A stretch of 64,000 nucleotides of DNA from Yersinia artesiana (lineage in GTDB: Bacteria > Pseudomonadota > Gammaproteobacteria > Enterobacterales > Enterobacteriaceae), in NCBI RefSeq assembly GCF_902726545.1, contig NZ_CACVAD010000011.1, forward strand, positions 39,293 to 103,292, written 5' to 3'. The position numbers were made by a program, and so were the translations under genes. Positions 63,984 through 64,000 of this stretch are shown in pieces (the first letter of the stretch is position 1; the number at the start of each line of letters is the position of its first letter). Below the pieces are notes generated by a model. That model was not told where the DNA came from and did no database searches. It saw nothing but the letters and a program-made list of their open reading frames with translations.

Positions 63984-64000
63984 GGCACTTTGTCATTAAC

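Overview
This 64 kb window is from an enterobacterial chromosome, almost certainly a Yersinia. The flagellar gene order, the protein sequences and the ERIC-type repeats (including a 127-bp copy at 23381-23507) all fit that genus. The species cannot be settled from sequence alone. A single flagellin gene is present rather than a tandem flagellin array. No tRNA, rRNA, CRISPR, prophage or insertion-sequence transposase was found.

Region 1 (20-34756) is one continuous flagellar regulon. It starts with flgM and flgA on the minus strand, then flgBCDEFGHIJ and flgKL on the plus strand. Next come fliRQPONML, fliKJIHGF (both minus) and the divergent fliE. After an inserted block (a DNA glycosylase, a large HD-GYP sensor phosphodiesterase and an AraC regulator) come fliTSD (minus), then fliC, fliA and fliZ (plus). 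Together these encode rod, hook, ring, export gate, switch, cap, filament, chaperones, the flagellar sigma factor and its anti-sigma factor. Four sigma-28 promoters with an exact 11-bp spacer can be read before flgM, flgK, fliD and fliC. Inverted repeats of the FlhD4C2 type lie before flgB, fliL and fliA.

Region 2 (35138-38466) is the cystine import and D-cysteine desulfhydrase cluster dcyD-tcyJ-tcyL-tcyN.

Region 3 (38601-54923) is a metabolic mosaic. It holds a HAD phosphatase / MFS / ROK-regulator set, a VOC protein and a DUF488 protein, and the asparagine permease ansP. These are followed by the C4-dicarboxylate two-component system dcuSR, a DeoR-controlled four-carbon sugar-acid locus (otnK-otnC-otnI, with no dehydrogenase gene), and a glutaminase beside a 14-TM transporter.

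Region 4 (55057-64000) is an iron-uptake locus: fetM (Ftr1-type permease), fetP (P19-type periplasmic protein), a DUF2318 membrane protein, two FtsX/MacB-like permeases, their ATPase, a TlpA-like lipoprotein and a small c-type cytochrome. The shared promoter region with a divergent Ppx/GppA-like gene carries a perfect FNR box and a Fur-like box, suggesting control by oxygen and iron. This locus is the most interesting part of the window.

Interspersed repeats include four ERIC-family elements and two copies of a GC-rich palindromic element of about 110 bp, one after flgJ and one after the fet operon.
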